Below are positions 37,158-47,200 of a stretch of DNA of 64,000 bases, in pieces. The translations under genes were made by a program, and so were the position numbers. The notes beneath the pieces were generated by a model that saw only the letters and a list, made by a program, of their open reading frames with translations, did not search any database and had not been told where the DNA came from. Position 1 is the stretch's first letter. Every line of letters starts with the position of its first letter. This stretch comes from Palleronia salina (GTDB lineage Bacteria > Pseudomonadota > Alphaproteobacteria > Rhodobacterales > Rhodobacteraceae): NCBI RefSeq assembly GCF_900141995.1, contig NZ_FQZA01000002.1, positions 7,501-71,500 of the forward strand. The letters are read 5' to 3'.

Positions 37158-38342
37158 TCAGAAGCCGGCGGCGACCATGGCGCGGGCCAGCTGCGGCACC
37201 GTTTTCGTGGTCAGGCCCGCCAGGTTCACCCGGCCGTCGCCCACCATGTAGATCCCGTGTCCGCGGCGCATGGTGGCGACCTGGTCGGGCGTGGCGGGCA
37301 GGCGCGAGAACATACCTTTTTGCGCGGCGAGCACGTCGAACCGGTCGGAATTGGTCTGCCGGCGCAATTCCTCGGCGAGGGTGCCGCGCAGGTCGCGGAT
37401 GCGGTCGCGCATATGCGCCAGTTCCTGCTGCCACGCGTTGCGCAGTGGTCGGTCGGTCAGCACCATGGTCACCAGCCGCGCGCCGTGATCGGGCGGGAAG
37501 CTGTAGTTCTGACGGTTCAGATGCTCCAGCGTGCCCTGCGCGCGCCGCGCCGTGGCCGCATCGGGCGCGAGCGCCACGAGCAGCCCCACCCGTTCGCGGT
37601 AGAGCCCGAAATTCTTCGAGCAACTGGTGGCGATCAGCATCTCGGGCAGCTGGCGCGCGAGGTGCCGCAGGCCGGCGACATCGGCGTCGAGCCCGTCGCC
37701 GAAGCCCTGGTAAGCCAGGTCGACCATGGGGATCGCGCCGCGCTCCGACAAAAGGTCCGCGATCTTCTCCCAAAGCGCCATGTCGGGATCGGCGCCGGTG
37801 GGGTTGTGGCAGCAGCCGTGCAGCAGCACCACGTCGCCCTTGGCGAGGCCCGCCAGGTCAGCGGCCATGCCGTCCGCATCGACGGCGCCGGTGGCGGGAT
37901 CGTAGTAGCGGTAGGTTCGATGCGGGCGGCCCAGATGCGCGAGGATCGACAGGTGGTTGGGCCAGCTGGGCTCGGGCACCCAGACGGTCGCCTCGGGCGC
38001 GGCGAGGCCCACCAGTTCCAGCCCCTGCCGCACCGCGCCGGTACCGCCGGGCGTGGCGATGGCCGCGCGCCGGTCGCGGCCCGCCGCATCGCCCAGCACC
38101 AGGTCGCCCAGCGCGGCGGCGAAGGCCGGATCGCCGGCGAGGCCCGTATAGGACTTGGATTTCTGCACTTCCCAGAGCGCCAGCTCGGCCTGCTTGATCG
38201 CGCCCATGACCGGGGTGATCCCGGCATCGTCGCGGTAGACGCCCACGCCCAGGTCCAGCTTGTCGCCACGCGGATCGGCGGCGAAGTCCTGCATCAGCGA
38301 CAGGATCTTGTCCGCGGGCTGTTCGGCAAGCCGGCCCAGCAT
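37158..38342 (-). CDS. Aromatic/aspartate aminotransferase (class I, PLP)
   Basis: 394 aa. The PLP lysine lies in LIATSCSKNFGLYRERVG, and the family segments LDLGVGVYRDDAGITPVM, CCHNPTGADPDM and the C-terminal RVNLAGLT are present. It belongs to the AspC/TyrB group that transaminates aspartate and aromatic amino acids. Start at 38342, 3 nt downstream of the sulfurtransferase stop, so a two-gene unit is likely. Confidence 0.92.
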   Translation of the reverse strand: MLGRLAEQPADKILSLMQDFAADPRGDKLDLGVGVYRDDAGITPVMGAIKQAELALWEVQKSKSYTGLAGDPAFAAALGDLVLGDAAGRDRRAAIATPGGTGAVRQGLELVGLAAPEATVWVPEPSWPNHLSILAHLGRPHRTYRYYDPATGAVDADGMAADLAGLAKGDVVLLHGCCHNPTGADPDMALWEKIADLLSERGAIPMVDLAYQGFGDGLDADVAGLRHLARQLPEMLIATSCSKNFGLYRERVGLLVALAPDAATARRAQGTLEHLNRQNYSFPPDHGARLVTMVLTDRPLRNAWQQELAHMRDRIRDLRGTLAEELRRQTNSDRFDVLAAQKGMFSRLPATPDQVATMRRGHGIYMVGDGRVNLAGLTTKTVPQLARAMVAAGF

Positions 38343-38345
38343 GGC

Positions 38346-39200
38346 CTAGGCGTGGCCCGTCGCGACGGGCATGTCCTCGTAGGCGCCCCATTCCGACCAC
38401 GACCCGTCGTAGAGCGACCAGTCCGCGTGGCCCAGCCGCGCGAGGCCCAGCGCCAGCACCGCCGCCGTGACGCCAGACCCGCAGGTGGTGATCACGGGAC
38501 GATCCAGATCGATGCCCGCCGACTCGAACGCGGCGCGCAGGCCGTCCGTGTCCTTCATCGTGCCGTCATCGTTCAGAAGCTGCGTGAAGGGCAGGTTCTT
38601 CGAGCCCGGGATATGCCCCGCGCGCAGCCCGGGGCGCGGCTCGGGCGCTTCGCCACGAAACCGCTCAGGCGCGCGGGCATCGAGGATCTGCGGCTCGGCC
38701 AGCTTCTGCGCGGCGGCCACCTGGGTCACGTCCCGCACCAGCGCGTTCTGGCGGCTGACGGTCATGTGGCGGTCACGCACGATCGGGGCCATGTCCTCGA
38801 CATTGCGCCCTTCGGCCTGCCACTTGGGCAGACCACCGTCCAGAACGGCGACATCCGTCTTGCCCATCAGGCGGAACAGCCACCAGACACGCGCGGCCGA
38901 GAACAGCCCGGCGCCGTCGTAGACCACCACCTGGTGCCCGTCGCCCACGCCCAGCGCGCGCATCCGCGACACGAATTTCTCGACCGGCGGGGCCATGTGC
39001 GGCAGGTCCGACCGCTGGTCCGAGATCTCGTCGATGTCGAAGAACCGCGCCCCCGGGATATGCGCCGCGTCGTACTCGGCGCGCGGGTCGCGCCCCGCGT
39101 CGGGCATGTACCAGCTGGCATCGAGGATCCGCAGGTCGGGATCGTCGATATGCTTGGCCAGCCAATCGGTGGAAACCAGGGTTCGGGGATCGTCGCGCAT
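38346..39200 (-). CDS. sseA: 3-mercaptopyruvate sulfurtransferase
   Basis: 284 aa, two rhodanese domains. The active-site loop in the C-terminal domain is TTCGSGVTAAVLAL; CG[ST]GVT is the mercaptopyruvate type rather than the thiosulfate type. N-terminal LVSTDWLAKHIDDPDLRILDASW and GARFFDIDEISD match SseA. With the adjacent transaminase (which can make 3-mercaptopyruvate from cysteine) it could release sulfide or persulfide; this link is an inference. Confidence 0.92.
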   Translation of the reverse strand: MRDDPRTLVSTDWLAKHIDDPDLRILDASWYMPDAGRDPRAEYDAAHIPGARFFDIDEISDQRSDLPHMAPPVEKFVSRMRALGVGDGHQVVVYDGAGLFSAARVWWLFRLMGKTDVAVLDGGLPKWQAEGRNVEDMAPIVRDRHMTVSRQNALVRDVTQVAAAQKLAEPQILDARAPERFRGEAPEPRPGLRAGHIPGSKNLPFTQLLNDDGTMKDTDGLRAAFESAGIDLDRPVITTCGSGVTAAVLALGLARLGHADWSLYDGSWSEWGAYEDMPVATGHA

Positions 39201-39271
39201 GAAGGGCCCTTGCCGCTAGAGTGTCCGCTTCTGAGTAGAAGAGGCCGCGCCAAGAGGCAATGGCGCAGCGC

Positions 39272-39547
39272 TTAGCGGGCCATGAGGTTGCGCAGGCCGC
39301 CCACCAGAGCCACGAAGGCCGCCCCGCCGGCGAGCGCGACCAGCAGCGCGGGCCACTGCGTATACAGGTCGCCCGAAAGCGCGGGGTCGGCGCCGGGGAC
39401 CAGCAGAACCCGCAATTGCTGCGCCAGCCCGCCGCCCGCGACGCCGACGATGGCGTTCACCGGAAATCCGAAATCCAGGCGGCGCACCAAGCGCCCCGCC
39501 AGCGCGCCGCCCAGGGCGCCGAGGAGAATGACCGGAAGAAGGGCCAT
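39272..39547 (-). CDS. Small GlsB/YeaQ-like membrane protein
   Basis: 91 aa with three hydrophobic segments (residues 3-20, 28-45, 64-84) and glycine-rich helices (LLGALGGALAGRLVRRLDFG, NAIVGVAGGGLAQQL). That is the general form of GlsB/YeaQ/YmgE stress-associated membrane proteins; assignment is by pattern. It starts 10 nt after smpB, sharing its transcript. Confidence 0.75.
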   Translation of the reverse strand: MALLPVILLGALGGALAGRLVRRLDFGFPVNAIVGVAGGGLAQQLRVLLVPGADPALSGDLYTQWPALLVALAGGAAFVALVGGLRNLMAR

Positions 39548-39557
39548 CGGCGGCGCG

Positions 39558-40031
39558 CTATCCCAGATCCTTCAGCAGCCGCTGCTTCTGGCGTTGCCAG
39601 TCGCGCTTGGCCGCGGTTTCGCGCTTGTCGGGGGCCTTCTTGCCCTTGGCGATGCCGATCTTCACCTTGGCGATGCCGCGGTGGTTGAAATGAAGGACCA
39701 GCGGCACGAGCGTCATGCCCTTGCGCTGCGTCTCGTTCCACAGCCGGGCCAGTTCGCGGCGGTTGACCAGCAGCTTGCGGCGGCGCCGGTCCTCGTGGCC
39801 GAACATCGCGGGGTCGTAGGGCGCGATATAGCTGTTCACCAGCCACAGCTCGCCATCCTCGACCGCGGCATAGCTTTCGGCGATGTTCGACTGCCCGGTC
39901 CGCAGCGATTTCACCTCGGATCCCTGCAGCACGATCCCGCATTCCACGTCATCCTCGATGGCGTAGTCGTAGCGGGCGCGCCGGTTCTCGGCGATCACCT
40001 TGTAGTTCGGATTGTCCTTGGGCTTGGCCAT
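39558..40031 (-). CDS. smpB: SmpB, tmRNA-binding protein
   Basis: 157 aa. Conserved [33 protein letters not shown], and the basic C-terminal tail ([28 protein letters not shown]) that enters the decoding centre. It delivers tmRNA to stalled ribosomes. No tmRNA gene is visible beside it; the gap to dapA is only 49 nt. Confidence 0.96.
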   Translation of the reverse strand: MAKPKDNPNYKVIAENRRARYDYAIEDDVECGIVLQGSEVKSLRTGQSNIAESYAAVEDGELWLVNSYIAPYDPAMFGHEDRRRRKLLVNRRELARLWNETQRKGMTLVPLVLHFNHRGIAKVKIGIAKGKKAPDKRETAAKRDWQRQKQRLLKDLG

Positions 40032-40080
40032 GGCAACCGAGATAGGGATGCGCGCCGCCGCTGTCCAGCGGCGCGCGGGT

Positions 40081-40956
40081 TCAGCCCAGCAGGCCCAGCC
40101 GTTCCATCTCGGATTTCAGCATCAGCTTGGTGCCGTCCGTCAGCCCGACCAGCGGCAGGCGCACGTCCTCGCGGCAGCGGCCCAGAAGCGACAGGCCGTA
40201 TTTCGCACCCACCAGCCCCGGCTCGGCGAAGACGGCCTTGTGCAGCGGCAGAAGCCTGTCCTGCAATTCGAGCGCCCGGGCCCAGTCGCCGTTCAGCGTG
40301 GCGGTCTGGAACTCGGAGCAGAGCTTGGGCGCGATATTGGCGGTGACGCTGATGCAGCCCACACCGCCATGCACGTTGAAGCCCAGCGCCGATGCATCCT
40401 CGCCCGACAGCTGGCAGAAATCCGCGCCGCAGGCGGCGCGCTGTTCGCTGACGCGCACGATGTCGCCGGTGCTGTCCTTCACACCGACGATGCGCGGCAG
40501 CTCGGCCAGGCGCGCCATGGTGTCGACCTTCATGTCCACGACCGACCGGCCGGGGATGTTGTAGATGATGATCGGCAGGTCGGCGGCGTCGTGGACGGCC
40601 TTGAAATGCTGGTACAGCCCCTCCTGCGTGGGCTTGTTGTAATAGGGCGTGACCACCAGCGCGGCGTCGGCGCCGACCGAGGCGGCGTGCTGGATCAGGC
40701 CGATGCCCTCGGCGGTGTTGTTGGAGCCGCACCCGGCGATCACGGGGACCCGGCCGGCCGCCGCCTTGACGACCTCGGCGACCACGGTCTCGTGCTCGTC
40801 GTGGCTGAGCGTCGGGGTCTCGCCGGTCGTGCCCACGGGGACGAAGCCATGCGTGCCCTGCTCCACGTGCCAGTCGACCAGGCGTTTCAGGGCGTCGAGA
40901 TCCAGCTGGCCGTCCTTGAACGGCGTGACCAGTGCGACGATAGAACCCCTGAACAT
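40081..40956 (-). CDS. dapA: DapA, 4-hydroxy-tetrahydrodipicolinate synthase
   Basis: 291 aa, TIM-barrel aldolase. [28 protein letters not shown] (substrate-binding TTGE), the tyrosine in [10 protein letters not shown] and the Schiff-base lysine in [13 protein letters not shown] are present. It condenses pyruvate with aspartate semialdehyde, committing carbon to lysine and meso-diaminopimelate for the cell wall. It is followed by smpB on the same strand and is divergent from the lytic transglycosylase gene. Confidence 0.96.
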   Translation of the reverse strand: MFRGSIVALVTPFKDGQLDLDALKRLVDWHVEQGTHGFVPVGTTGETPTLSHDEHETVVAEVVKAAAGRVPVIAGCGSNNTAEGIGLIQHAASVGADAALVVTPYYNKPTQEGLYQHFKAVHDAADLPIIIYNIPGRSVVDMKVDTMARLAELPRIVGVKDSTGDIVRVSEQRAACGADFCQLSGEDASALGFNVHGGVGCISVTANIAPKLCSEFQTATLNGDWARALELQDRLLPLHKAVFAEPGLVGAKYGLSLLGRCREDVRLPLVGLTDGTKLMLKSEMERLGLLG

Positions 40957-41071
40957 GCTGCGTGCTCCCTTGCTGGCGGTGGCGGGCGGCCCCGCGGTTG
41001 CGCGGCGCCCCTATACGCGCGCCCGGGCGTGTTGCCAAGTTCGTGTCTTGGCCAAGGCCGGGCCGCGGCAT

Positions 41072-43021
41072 ATGTTTCCCCGGATGCTGCTGCGCCCCCT
41101 GATCCTTGCCGTCTCGCTTTGGGCGGCCCCGAGCCACGCGCAGGTCGCGGCGCCCGAGCCCATCGCCTCGGACCCGTCCGCGGGCCTGGCCCAGGCGTTC
41201 GCCGAGCTGCGCGCGGGCAGCTTCACCGACGCGCTGGACGCCGCCGCGCGGTCTGGGCCGGTGGCGCGCGACGTGATCGAGTGGCTGCGCCTGCGCGAGG
41301 GACAAGGCAGCTTCGACGACGCGCTGTCGTTCCTGACGCGCAATCCCGACTGGCCGGGACTCGATCTGCTGCGCCGCCGTGCCGAGTCGAACCTGCCCGA
41401 CATCATCGCCGATGCCGATGCCGCCGAGCGGGTGCTGGCCTTCTTCGACGGCACGCCGCCCGCCACCGGCCAGGGCACCGTCGCGCTGGTCCAGGCCTAC
41501 CAGATGCTGGGTCGCGAAGGCGACGCCGAAGCGCAGGCGGCCCTTGCCTGGGTCGAACGGTCCATGACCTCCGAGGCCGAGCGCTGGCTGCTGTCACGCT
41601 ACGCCGAACTGCTCGAGCCGCTGGAGCCGCAGCGGATGGAGCAGATGTTCTGGGACGGCGCCGACGTGGCGCTGCGGCGCGCCATCGCGCGCGACAGCGA
41701 TACCGAGGCCGCGCGGGTGGCCCAGGCACGGCTGAGCAACCGGGTGCCCGACGACCTGGAGGACGATCCCGGCGTGCGCCACCACGCGTTCCGGCAAGCC
41801 ATGCGGGGACGCGATTTCGACGAGGCGCAGGACATCATCCTGTCCGCCTCGACCGACGCCGAGGGGCTGGGCCGTCCGCAGGCCTGGGCGCGGGACAGGC
41901 GGGACCTGGCACGGCGTCTCATGCGCGCGGGCGAACCGGCGCAGGCCTACGCCGTCGCGTCGTCACACTGGCTGGAATCCGGTTCGGACTTTGCCGACCT
42001 GGAGTGGCTGTCCGGGTTCCTGTCGCTGCGCCGGCTGGATCAGCCCGAACGCGCGGTGAGCCATTTCCGGCGGTTCGCCACTGCGGTCGAGACGCCGATC
42101 TCGCTGGGCCGCGCGGGCTATTGGACCGGGCGGGCGCTCGAGGCCGCGGGCCGCGAGGACGAGGCGCAGACGGCCTACGGGGTCGGCGCGCAGTTCCAGA
42201 CCAGCTTCTACGGCCTGCTTGCCGCCGAACGCCTGGGCCTGTCCATCGACTCCACGCTGACGGGGCGCGAGCCTTTCCCGCCCTTCGCCGACGCGACCTT
42301 CCGGGGCAGCACGGTGTTCGAGGCGGGGCTGGCGCTTCTGGCGGCCGGCGAGCGTGACCTGGGCGAGCGGTTCCTGACGCACCTGACCGAAAGCCTCGAG
42401 CGGCCCGATATCGGCACGCTCGCCAACCTGGTGCTGGACCTGGGCGAACCGCATGTCGCGCTGCTGATCGCCAAGCGGGCGGCCCGCGCCGGGCTGACCC
42501 TGCCGCGCGCCTATTTCCCGGTGGTCGAACTGGGTGTCGAGAACATGCCCGTGTCGGCGGAACTGGCCCTGGCCATCGCCCGGCGGGAAAGCGAATTCGA
42601 CCCGGGCGTGACCTCGGGCGTGGGCGCCCAGGGCCTGATGCAGCTGATGCCGGGCACCGCGCAGGACGTGGCCCGGGCGCTGAGCCTGCCCTACCAGCGG
42701 GCGCGGCTTTACAGCGACCCGAGCTACAATGCGACGCTGGGAACGGGTTACCTGGCCGGGCTGATCGACCGCTTCGGAGACAACCCCGTGCTGGTCTCGG
42801 CGGGCTACAACGCGGGGCCCGGACGACCCGCATCGTGGATCGGCGACAATGGCGACCCGCGCGATCCGGACGTGGACGTGGTCGACTGGATCGAGATGAT
42901 TCCCTTCGACGAGACGCGCAATTACGTCATGCGAGTGGCCGAATCGATCCCCGTCTACCGCGCCCGACTTTCGGGAGAAGCGGCCCCGCTGGAATTCACC
43001 GAGCTTTTGAAAGGCCGCTAA
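41072..43021 (+). CDS. Soluble lytic murein transglycosylase (Slt-type)
   Basis: 649 aa with signal peptide (PLILAVSLWAAPSHA, ending before QVAAPE). A long alpha-superhelical region (residues ~30-480) leads to the lysozyme-like catalytic domain: ALAIARRESEFDPGVTSGVGAQGLMQLMPGTA contains the catalytic glutamate in RRESEFD, followed by LGTGYLAGLIDRF and YNAGPG. It cleaves peptidoglycan to 1,6-anhydro products. Start ATG 41072 (MFPRML); the ATG 4 codons later is an alternative. Its 3' end overlaps the convergent secreted protein by 4 nt. Confidence 0.94.
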   Translation: MFPRMLLRPLILAVSLWAAPSHAQVAAPEPIASDPSAGLAQAFAELRAGSFTDALDAAARSGPVARDVIEWLRLREGQGSFDDALSFLTRNPDWPGLDLLRRRAESNLPDIIADADAAERVLAFFDGTPPATGQGTVALVQAYQMLGREGDAEAQAALAWVERSMTSEAERWLLSRYAELLEPLEPQRMEQMFWDGADVALRRAIARDSDTEAARVAQARLSNRVPDDLEDDPGVRHHAFRQAMRGRDFDEAQDIILSASTDAEGLGRPQAWARDRRDLARRLMRAGEPAQAYAVASSHWLESGSDFADLEWLSGFLSLRRLDQPERAVSHFRRFATAVETPISLGRAGYWTGRALEAAGREDEAQTAYGVGAQFQTSFYGLLAAERLGLSIDSTLTGREPFPPFADATFRGSTVFEAGLALLAAGERDLGERFLTHLTESLERPDIGTLANLVLDLGEPHVALLIAKRAARAGLTLPRAYFPVVELGVENMPVSAELALAIARRESEFDPGVTSGVGAQGLMQLMPGTAQDVARALSLPYQRARLYSDPSYNATLGTGYLAGLIDRFGDNPVLVSAGYNAGPGRPASWIGDNGDPRDPDVDVVDWIEMIPFDETRNYVMRVAESIPVYRARLSGEAAPLEFTELLKGR

Positions 43022-43494
43022 TCGGCTTCGGAGTCGTCGGAAGCTTCGGCGTCGACCGAGTCGGTGATGCCGATCTCGGACGCGGTGGCCACTGTGCCCA
43101 CGGCGGCGTCGCTGGGGCACCGCTCGTACTTGAAGGCATAGCCGTTCCAGATCAGGAACAAGCCGCCATCGGCCGCGGTCATGAACATCGCGCGGTCGCT
43201 CCAGGTGCGGGTTTGGGTCTGCGTTTCGCCGTCCACCTCGACCTGTTCCTCGGACGAGCAGGCCATGTCGTACAGGATCGCCTCCATGTCGCGGACATTG
43301 ACCGGCGTCGTCATCTCGCAGCGGCTTTCCACCCCGAAAAGCACGTTGTCCTCGATCTTCAGGGCGCTGGCGGGCGTGTCCGTGAAGGCGCATTCGGCCG
43401 TGGGGTTCGCCCGCCACAACCCGTCGTAGGCGCCGGCGACCGCCTGCCCGCCAGCGACCAGCGCCAATGCGCAGAACTTGCCGAAATGATGCAT
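43018..43494 (-). CDS. Secreted hypothetical protein with paired cysteines
   Basis: 158 aa. MHHFGKFCALALVAGGQAVAG is a signal peptide. The mature protein has four or more cysteines (AECAFTD, SRCEMTT, DMACSSEE, YERCPSD), suggesting disulfides in the periplasm, and an acidic C-terminal tail (SVDAEASDDSEAD). It resembles no family I can name. It is divergent, by about 109 nt, from the type I secretion operon. Confidence 0.75.
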   Translation of the reverse strand: MHHFGKFCALALVAGGQAVAGAYDGLWRANPTAECAFTDTPASALKIEDNVLFGVESRCEMTTPVNVRDMEAILYDMACSSEEQVEVDGETQTQTRTWSDRAMFMTAADGGLFLIWNGYAFKYERCPSDAAVGTVATASEIGITDSVDAEASDDSEAD

Positions 43495-43603
43495 CCATTA
43501 CTCCCATTTGCAGACATCGACCGGGAAACCGTTGCCAGCTCTGATTAAGGGCAGATAAACACCGGCGAGGCAAATTTTATGCCAACCTCCGGAGTGCGCC
43601 CAT

Positions 43604-45343
43604 TTGAGACCCAGTACAGATATCCGCCGCGGCCTGGACGAATTACGCCAGACCCGGGCCGAAAGCCGTCGCCTTTTCTGGGCGGTGGGCCTGTTCAGCA
43701 TGTTCGTGAACCTGCTGATGCTCACCGGGCCGCTTTACATGCTGCAAGTCTACGACCGGGTCCTTGGTTCCAGGTCCGAGGCCACGCTGGTCGCGCTGAC
43801 GGCGCTGATGGCCTTCCTGTTCCTCATCATGGGCGTGATGGATTTCGCACGGGGCCGGATCCTGGCGCGTGTGGGCGCGCGGTTCCAGTCCAACCTGGAT
43901 CGCCGGGTCTTCGCGGCGATGGTGCGCAAGGCCGCCGTCGCCCCGGACGCCGCCTCCGAGCAGAACAACCTGCGGGACCTCGAATCGGTCCAGAGGCTGC
44001 TGTCGTCGCCAGTGCTGACCGCGTTCTTCGACATGCCCTGGACCCCGATCTTCCTGATCGTCATCGCGATCCTGCACCCCTGGCTGGGCATCCTTGCGCT
44101 GGGCGGATCCCTGGTGTTGATCGCGATCGCCATCCTGAACCAGGTCTACACGCTCCGGCCGCAGGCCATGGCCAACGCGGGCAGCGTCCGGGCCGAGCGT
44201 ATGTCGGAACAGATCCGGCAGGAGGCCGAGATGGTCCGCTCGCTGGGCATGCAGCAGGCCACCTTCAGCCGCTGGCAGGAGCTGCGCGAGAACTCGTTGA
44301 AGGAAACCATCGCGTCCAGCGATATCGGCGGGCGCTTCACCACGTTGACCAAGACCTTCCGGCTGTTCCTGCAATCGCTGATGCTGGGCCTCGGGGCCTA
44401 CCTGGTGCTGCAGAACCAGATGACGGCCGGTGGCATGATCGCGGGCTCGATCCTGCTGGGCCGAGCGCTGGCGCCCGTCGACCTTGCGCTGGGCCAGTGG
44501 GCCCTCGTCCAGCGCGCCCAGCAGGGGTGGCGCAACCTGGCCGAACTGCTGTCGGCGGTGGGCGAAGAACCGCAGCGCACCGCGCTGCCCCGCCCCAAGG
44601 CCCACCTGACGGTGAACCAGGTCACCATCATCCCCCCGGGCCAGAGCCAGGCATCGGTCCGGATGGTGTCGTTCGACCTGAAACCGGGCGAAGCGCTGGG
44701 CATCATCGGACCATCGGGGTCGGGCAAGTCGACCCTGGCCCGCGCCATCGTCGGCGTCTGGCGCGTGGCGGGCGGCAAGATCCGGCTGGACGGCGCATCG
44801 CTGGACCAGTTCGAACCGGACGTGCTGGGTCAGCATATCGGCTACCTGCCCCAGCGCGTGCAGCTGTTCGACGGCACCATCGCCCAGAACATCGGCCGCA
44901 TGCAGCCCGAGGCGCGGGACGAGGACATCGTCGCGGCCGCGCAGAAGGCGGCGGTGCACGACATGATCCTGCAACTGCCCGACGGCTATGACACACAGGT
45001 CAGCAGCGCCGGCGGACGCCTCTCCGGCGGCCAGATCCAGCGGATCGGGCTGGCGCGCGCCATGTATGGCGACCCGGTCATCCTGGTGCTGGACGAGCCG
45101 AACTCGAACCTCGACAACGAAGGCTCGGTCGCGATGAATCGCGCAATGGAAGCATTGAAGAAGGCCGGCGGCGCGGTCATCATCATGGCGCACCGGCCAT
45201 CGGCCATCCAGACCTGCGAAAAGCTGCTGGTCATGGATAACGGGATGCGCCGCGCCTTCGGGCCGAAAGAGGAAGTGCTTCGCGAGATGGTCAAGAACCA
45301 CAAGCAGCTGATGGACGGACCGCAGGTCGGGGGCGTGTCATGA
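43604..45343 (+). CDS. Type I secretion ABC transporter (PrtD-like, no N-terminal peptidase domain)
   Basis: 579 aa. The membrane domain (LFSMFVNLLMLTGPLYMLQVYDRVLGSRSE is PrtD-like) is followed by an ATPase with Walker A IIGPSGSGKSTLARA, signature SGGQIQRIGL and Walker B ILVLDEPNSNLD. A C39 or C39-like N-terminal domain is absent. The start is TTG at 43604, with GGAG 9 nt upstream (43591-43594); no in-frame ATG fits better. The downstream adaptor gene overlaps by ATGA. No RTX substrate or TolC is in the window. Confidence 0.9.
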   Translation: MRPSTDIRRGLDELRQTRAESRRLFWAVGLFSMFVNLLMLTGPLYMLQVYDRVLGSRSEATLVALTALMAFLFLIMGVMDFARGRILARVGARFQSNLDRRVFAAMVRKAAVAPDAASEQNNLRDLESVQRLLSSPVLTAFFDMPWTPIFLIVIAILHPWLGILALGGSLVLIAIAILNQVYTLRPQAMANAGSVRAERMSEQIRQEAEMVRSLGMQQATFSRWQELRENSLKETIASSDIGGRFTTLTKTFRLFLQSLMLGLGAYLVLQNQMTAGGMIAGSILLGRALAPVDLALGQWALVQRAQQGWRNLAELLSAVGEEPQRTALPRPKAHLTVNQVTIIPPGQSQASVRMVSFDLKPGEALGIIGPSGSGKSTLARAIVGVWRVAGGKIRLDGASLDQFEPDVLGQHIGYLPQRVQLFDGTIAQNIGRMQPEARDEDIVAAAQKAAVHDMILQLPDGYDTQVSSAGGRLSGGQIQRIGLARAMYGDPVILVLDEPNSNLDNEGSVAMNRAMEALKKAGGAVIIMAHRPSAIQTCEKLLVMDNGMRRAFGPKEEVLREMVKNHKQLMDGPQVGGVS

Positions 45344-46722
45344 AGCCGCCCGCCAAGGCGCCCCTGGGCAAGATCAAGCCGGCCAAGCAAAGCCCCGACC
45401 AGGCTCGCAAGGCCGCCATCACCGAGAACAACCGCCGCTGGACCGCGCGCTGGCCCCTGACGCTGGGACTGCTCGCGCTGCTCGTGCTGGTGGGGGGGCT
45501 GGGCAGCTGGGCCTTCCTGACCCAGATCTCAGGCGCCATCATCGCCAGCGGCCAGATCGAGGTCGAGCGCAATCGCCAGGTCGTGCAGCATCCCGATGGC
45601 GGCGTCGTCACCGACATCCTGGTGAACGAGGGCGACCGGGTCGAGGCGGGCGAGCCGCTGATCCTTCTGGACACCGTTCTGCTGAACACCCAGCTCGCGA
45701 CCGCCCGCGGACAGCTGTCCGAATTGTTGGCACGCCAGGCCCGGCTCGAGGCCGAACGCGACGGCGCGGACGAAATCGACTTCTCGGAGCTGATCGCGTT
45801 CGCCGGCGACACCGAAGAAGCCCGCGAGCTCATGCAGGGGCAGTCCAACCTCTTCCAGGCCCGCAACGAGAACCGCACCCAGCTGGTCCGACAACTGAAC
45901 GGGCGCCGCGCCCAGATCGACCGCCAGATCGACGGTATCACCGCCCAGCGCGACGCGCTCGAAGTGCAATTGGGGCTGATCCAGACCGAGCTCGAAGATC
46001 AGCAGAGCCTTCTCGACCAGGGGCTGACCCAGGCCAGCCGCGTGTCGTCCCTGCGCCGCGAAGAGGCCCGTCTGCAGGGCCAGGTGGGCGAGCTCGAGGC
46101 CTCGGCCGGCGAGGCGGCCGAGCGCATCAGCGAAATCGAGGTCCAGCTCCTGACGCTCGACACCCAGCGCCGAGAAGAAGCCATCACCCAGTTGCGCGAC
46201 CTGCAATTTCGCGAGGTCGAATTCCGCGAACGGGCAAACGCCCTGCAGGAGCAACTCAGCCGCACCGCCATCACCGCGCCCGTGTCGGGGGTGGTCTACG
46301 GCCTGACGGTCTTCGCCGAACGCAGCGTGGTCCGTCCCGCCGACCCCATCCTCTATATCGTGCCGCAGGACCGCCCGCTGATCATCGCCGCGCAGGTCGA
46401 ACCGATCCATGTCGACCAGGTGGATGTGGGCCAGCAGGTGTCGGTCCGGCTGTCGGCCTTCGACGCGCGGACCACGCCCGAGCTTTTCGGGACCGTCACG
46501 CAGGTTTCGGCCGACAGTTTCACCGACGAGGGCAGCCGCCTGTCCTTCTACCGCGCCGAGGTGGCCCTGAACCCCGGCGAGCTCGAGCGGCTGCCGCCGA
46601 ACCGTGTCCTGATCCCCGGCATGCCGGTGGAAACATTCCTTCAGACCGAGGACCGCACGCCGATCGCCTACCTCGTGAAACCGCTGACCGACTATTTCAA
46701 CCGCGCCTTCCGCGAGAGCTGA
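45340..46722 (+). CDS. HlyD-family type I secretion periplasmic adaptor
   Basis: 460 aa. A single membrane helix (residues ~45-67, LTLGLLALLVLVGGLGSWAFLTQ) precedes the lipoyl/barrel hairpin (IIASGQIEVERNRQVVQHPDGGVV), a long coiled coil (~150-310, rich in QLNGRRAQIDRQIDG-type repeats), and the conserved TITAPVSGVVYGLTVFAERSVVRPADPILYIVP beta domain. It bridges the ABC transporter to an outer-membrane TolC protein encoded elsewhere. ATG overlaps the transporter stop. Confidence 0.93.
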   Translation: MKPPAKAPLGKIKPAKQSPDQARKAAITENNRRWTARWPLTLGLLALLVLVGGLGSWAFLTQISGAIIASGQIEVERNRQVVQHPDGGVVTDILVNEGDRVEAGEPLILLDTVLLNTQLATARGQLSELLARQARLEAERDGADEIDFSELIAFAGDTEEARELMQGQSNLFQARNENRTQLVRQLNGRRAQIDRQIDGITAQRDALEVQLGLIQTELEDQQSLLDQGLTQASRVSSLRREEARLQGQVGELEASAGEAAERISEIEVQLLTLDTQRREEAITQLRDLQFREVEFRERANALQEQLSRTAITAPVSGVVYGLTVFAERSVVRPADPILYIVPQDRPLIIAAQVEPIHVDQVDVGQQVSVRLSAFDARTTPELFGTVTQVSADSFTDEGSRLSFYRAEVALNPGELERLPPNRVLIPGMPVETFLQTEDRTPIAYLVKPLTDYFNRAFRES

Positions 46723-46738
46723 GACAGGAGAGCCCCCG

Positions 46739-47200
46739 ATGAGCACGATCGAGACACGCCTTGCCGACCTTGGGGTGACCCTGCCCGATGCGCCTGCGCC
46801 CGCCGCCAATTACGTTCCGTACGTCCAGGTCGGCGACCTGGTGCATGTCTCGGGCCAGATCAGCATGCAGGATGGCCAGATGATGACCGGCAAGCTGGGC
46901 GACACCGTGTCGGTCGAGGACGGCGCCCGGGCCGCGCGGGCCTGCGCGATCAGCCTGCTGGCGCAGCTGAAGGCCGCGTGCGACGGCGACATCGACCGTC
47001 TGGTCCGGGTGGTGAAGCTGACGGGCTTCGTGAACTCCACCGCCGATTTCACCGACCAGCCCAAGGTCATCAACGGCGCGTCCGATTTCCTGGTCGAGGC
47101 GCTGGGCGATGCGGGGCGGCATGCCCGCTCGGCGGTCAGTGCGGGATCCCTGCCCCTTGGCGTCTCGGTCGAGATCGAAGCGATCTTCCAGGTCCGATGA
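46739..47200 (+). CDS. RidA/YjgF-family protein
   Basis: 153 aa, the longer RidA-like branch. GDLVHVSGQISMQDG, VRVVKLTGFVNSTADFTDQPKVINGASDFLVEALGDAGRHARSAVSAGSLPLGVSVEIEAI match RidA proteins, whose canonical role is hydrolysis of reactive enamine/imine intermediates. The typical catalytic arginine of RidA lies in GRHARSA. The stop overlaps the next ATG (ATGA). Confidence 0.88.
   Translation: MSTIETRLADLGVTLPDAPAPAANYVPYVQVGDLVHVSGQISMQDGQMMTGKLGDTVSVEDGARAARACAISLLAQLKAACDGDIDRLVRVVKLTGFVNSTADFTDQPKVINGASDFLVEALGDAGRHARSAVSAGSLPLGVSVEIEAIFQVR

Noticed and set aside
37086-39275. 729-codon plus-strand open frame opposite the aminotransferase and sulfurtransferase genes
   Set aside because: Antisense shadow produced by high G+C; the minus-strand genes carry complete family motifs and the plus frame shows none.
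40032-40080. tmRNA gene beside smpB
   Set aside because: The gap to dapA is only 49 nt and the other flank is occupied by a coding sequence, so no room for ssrA.
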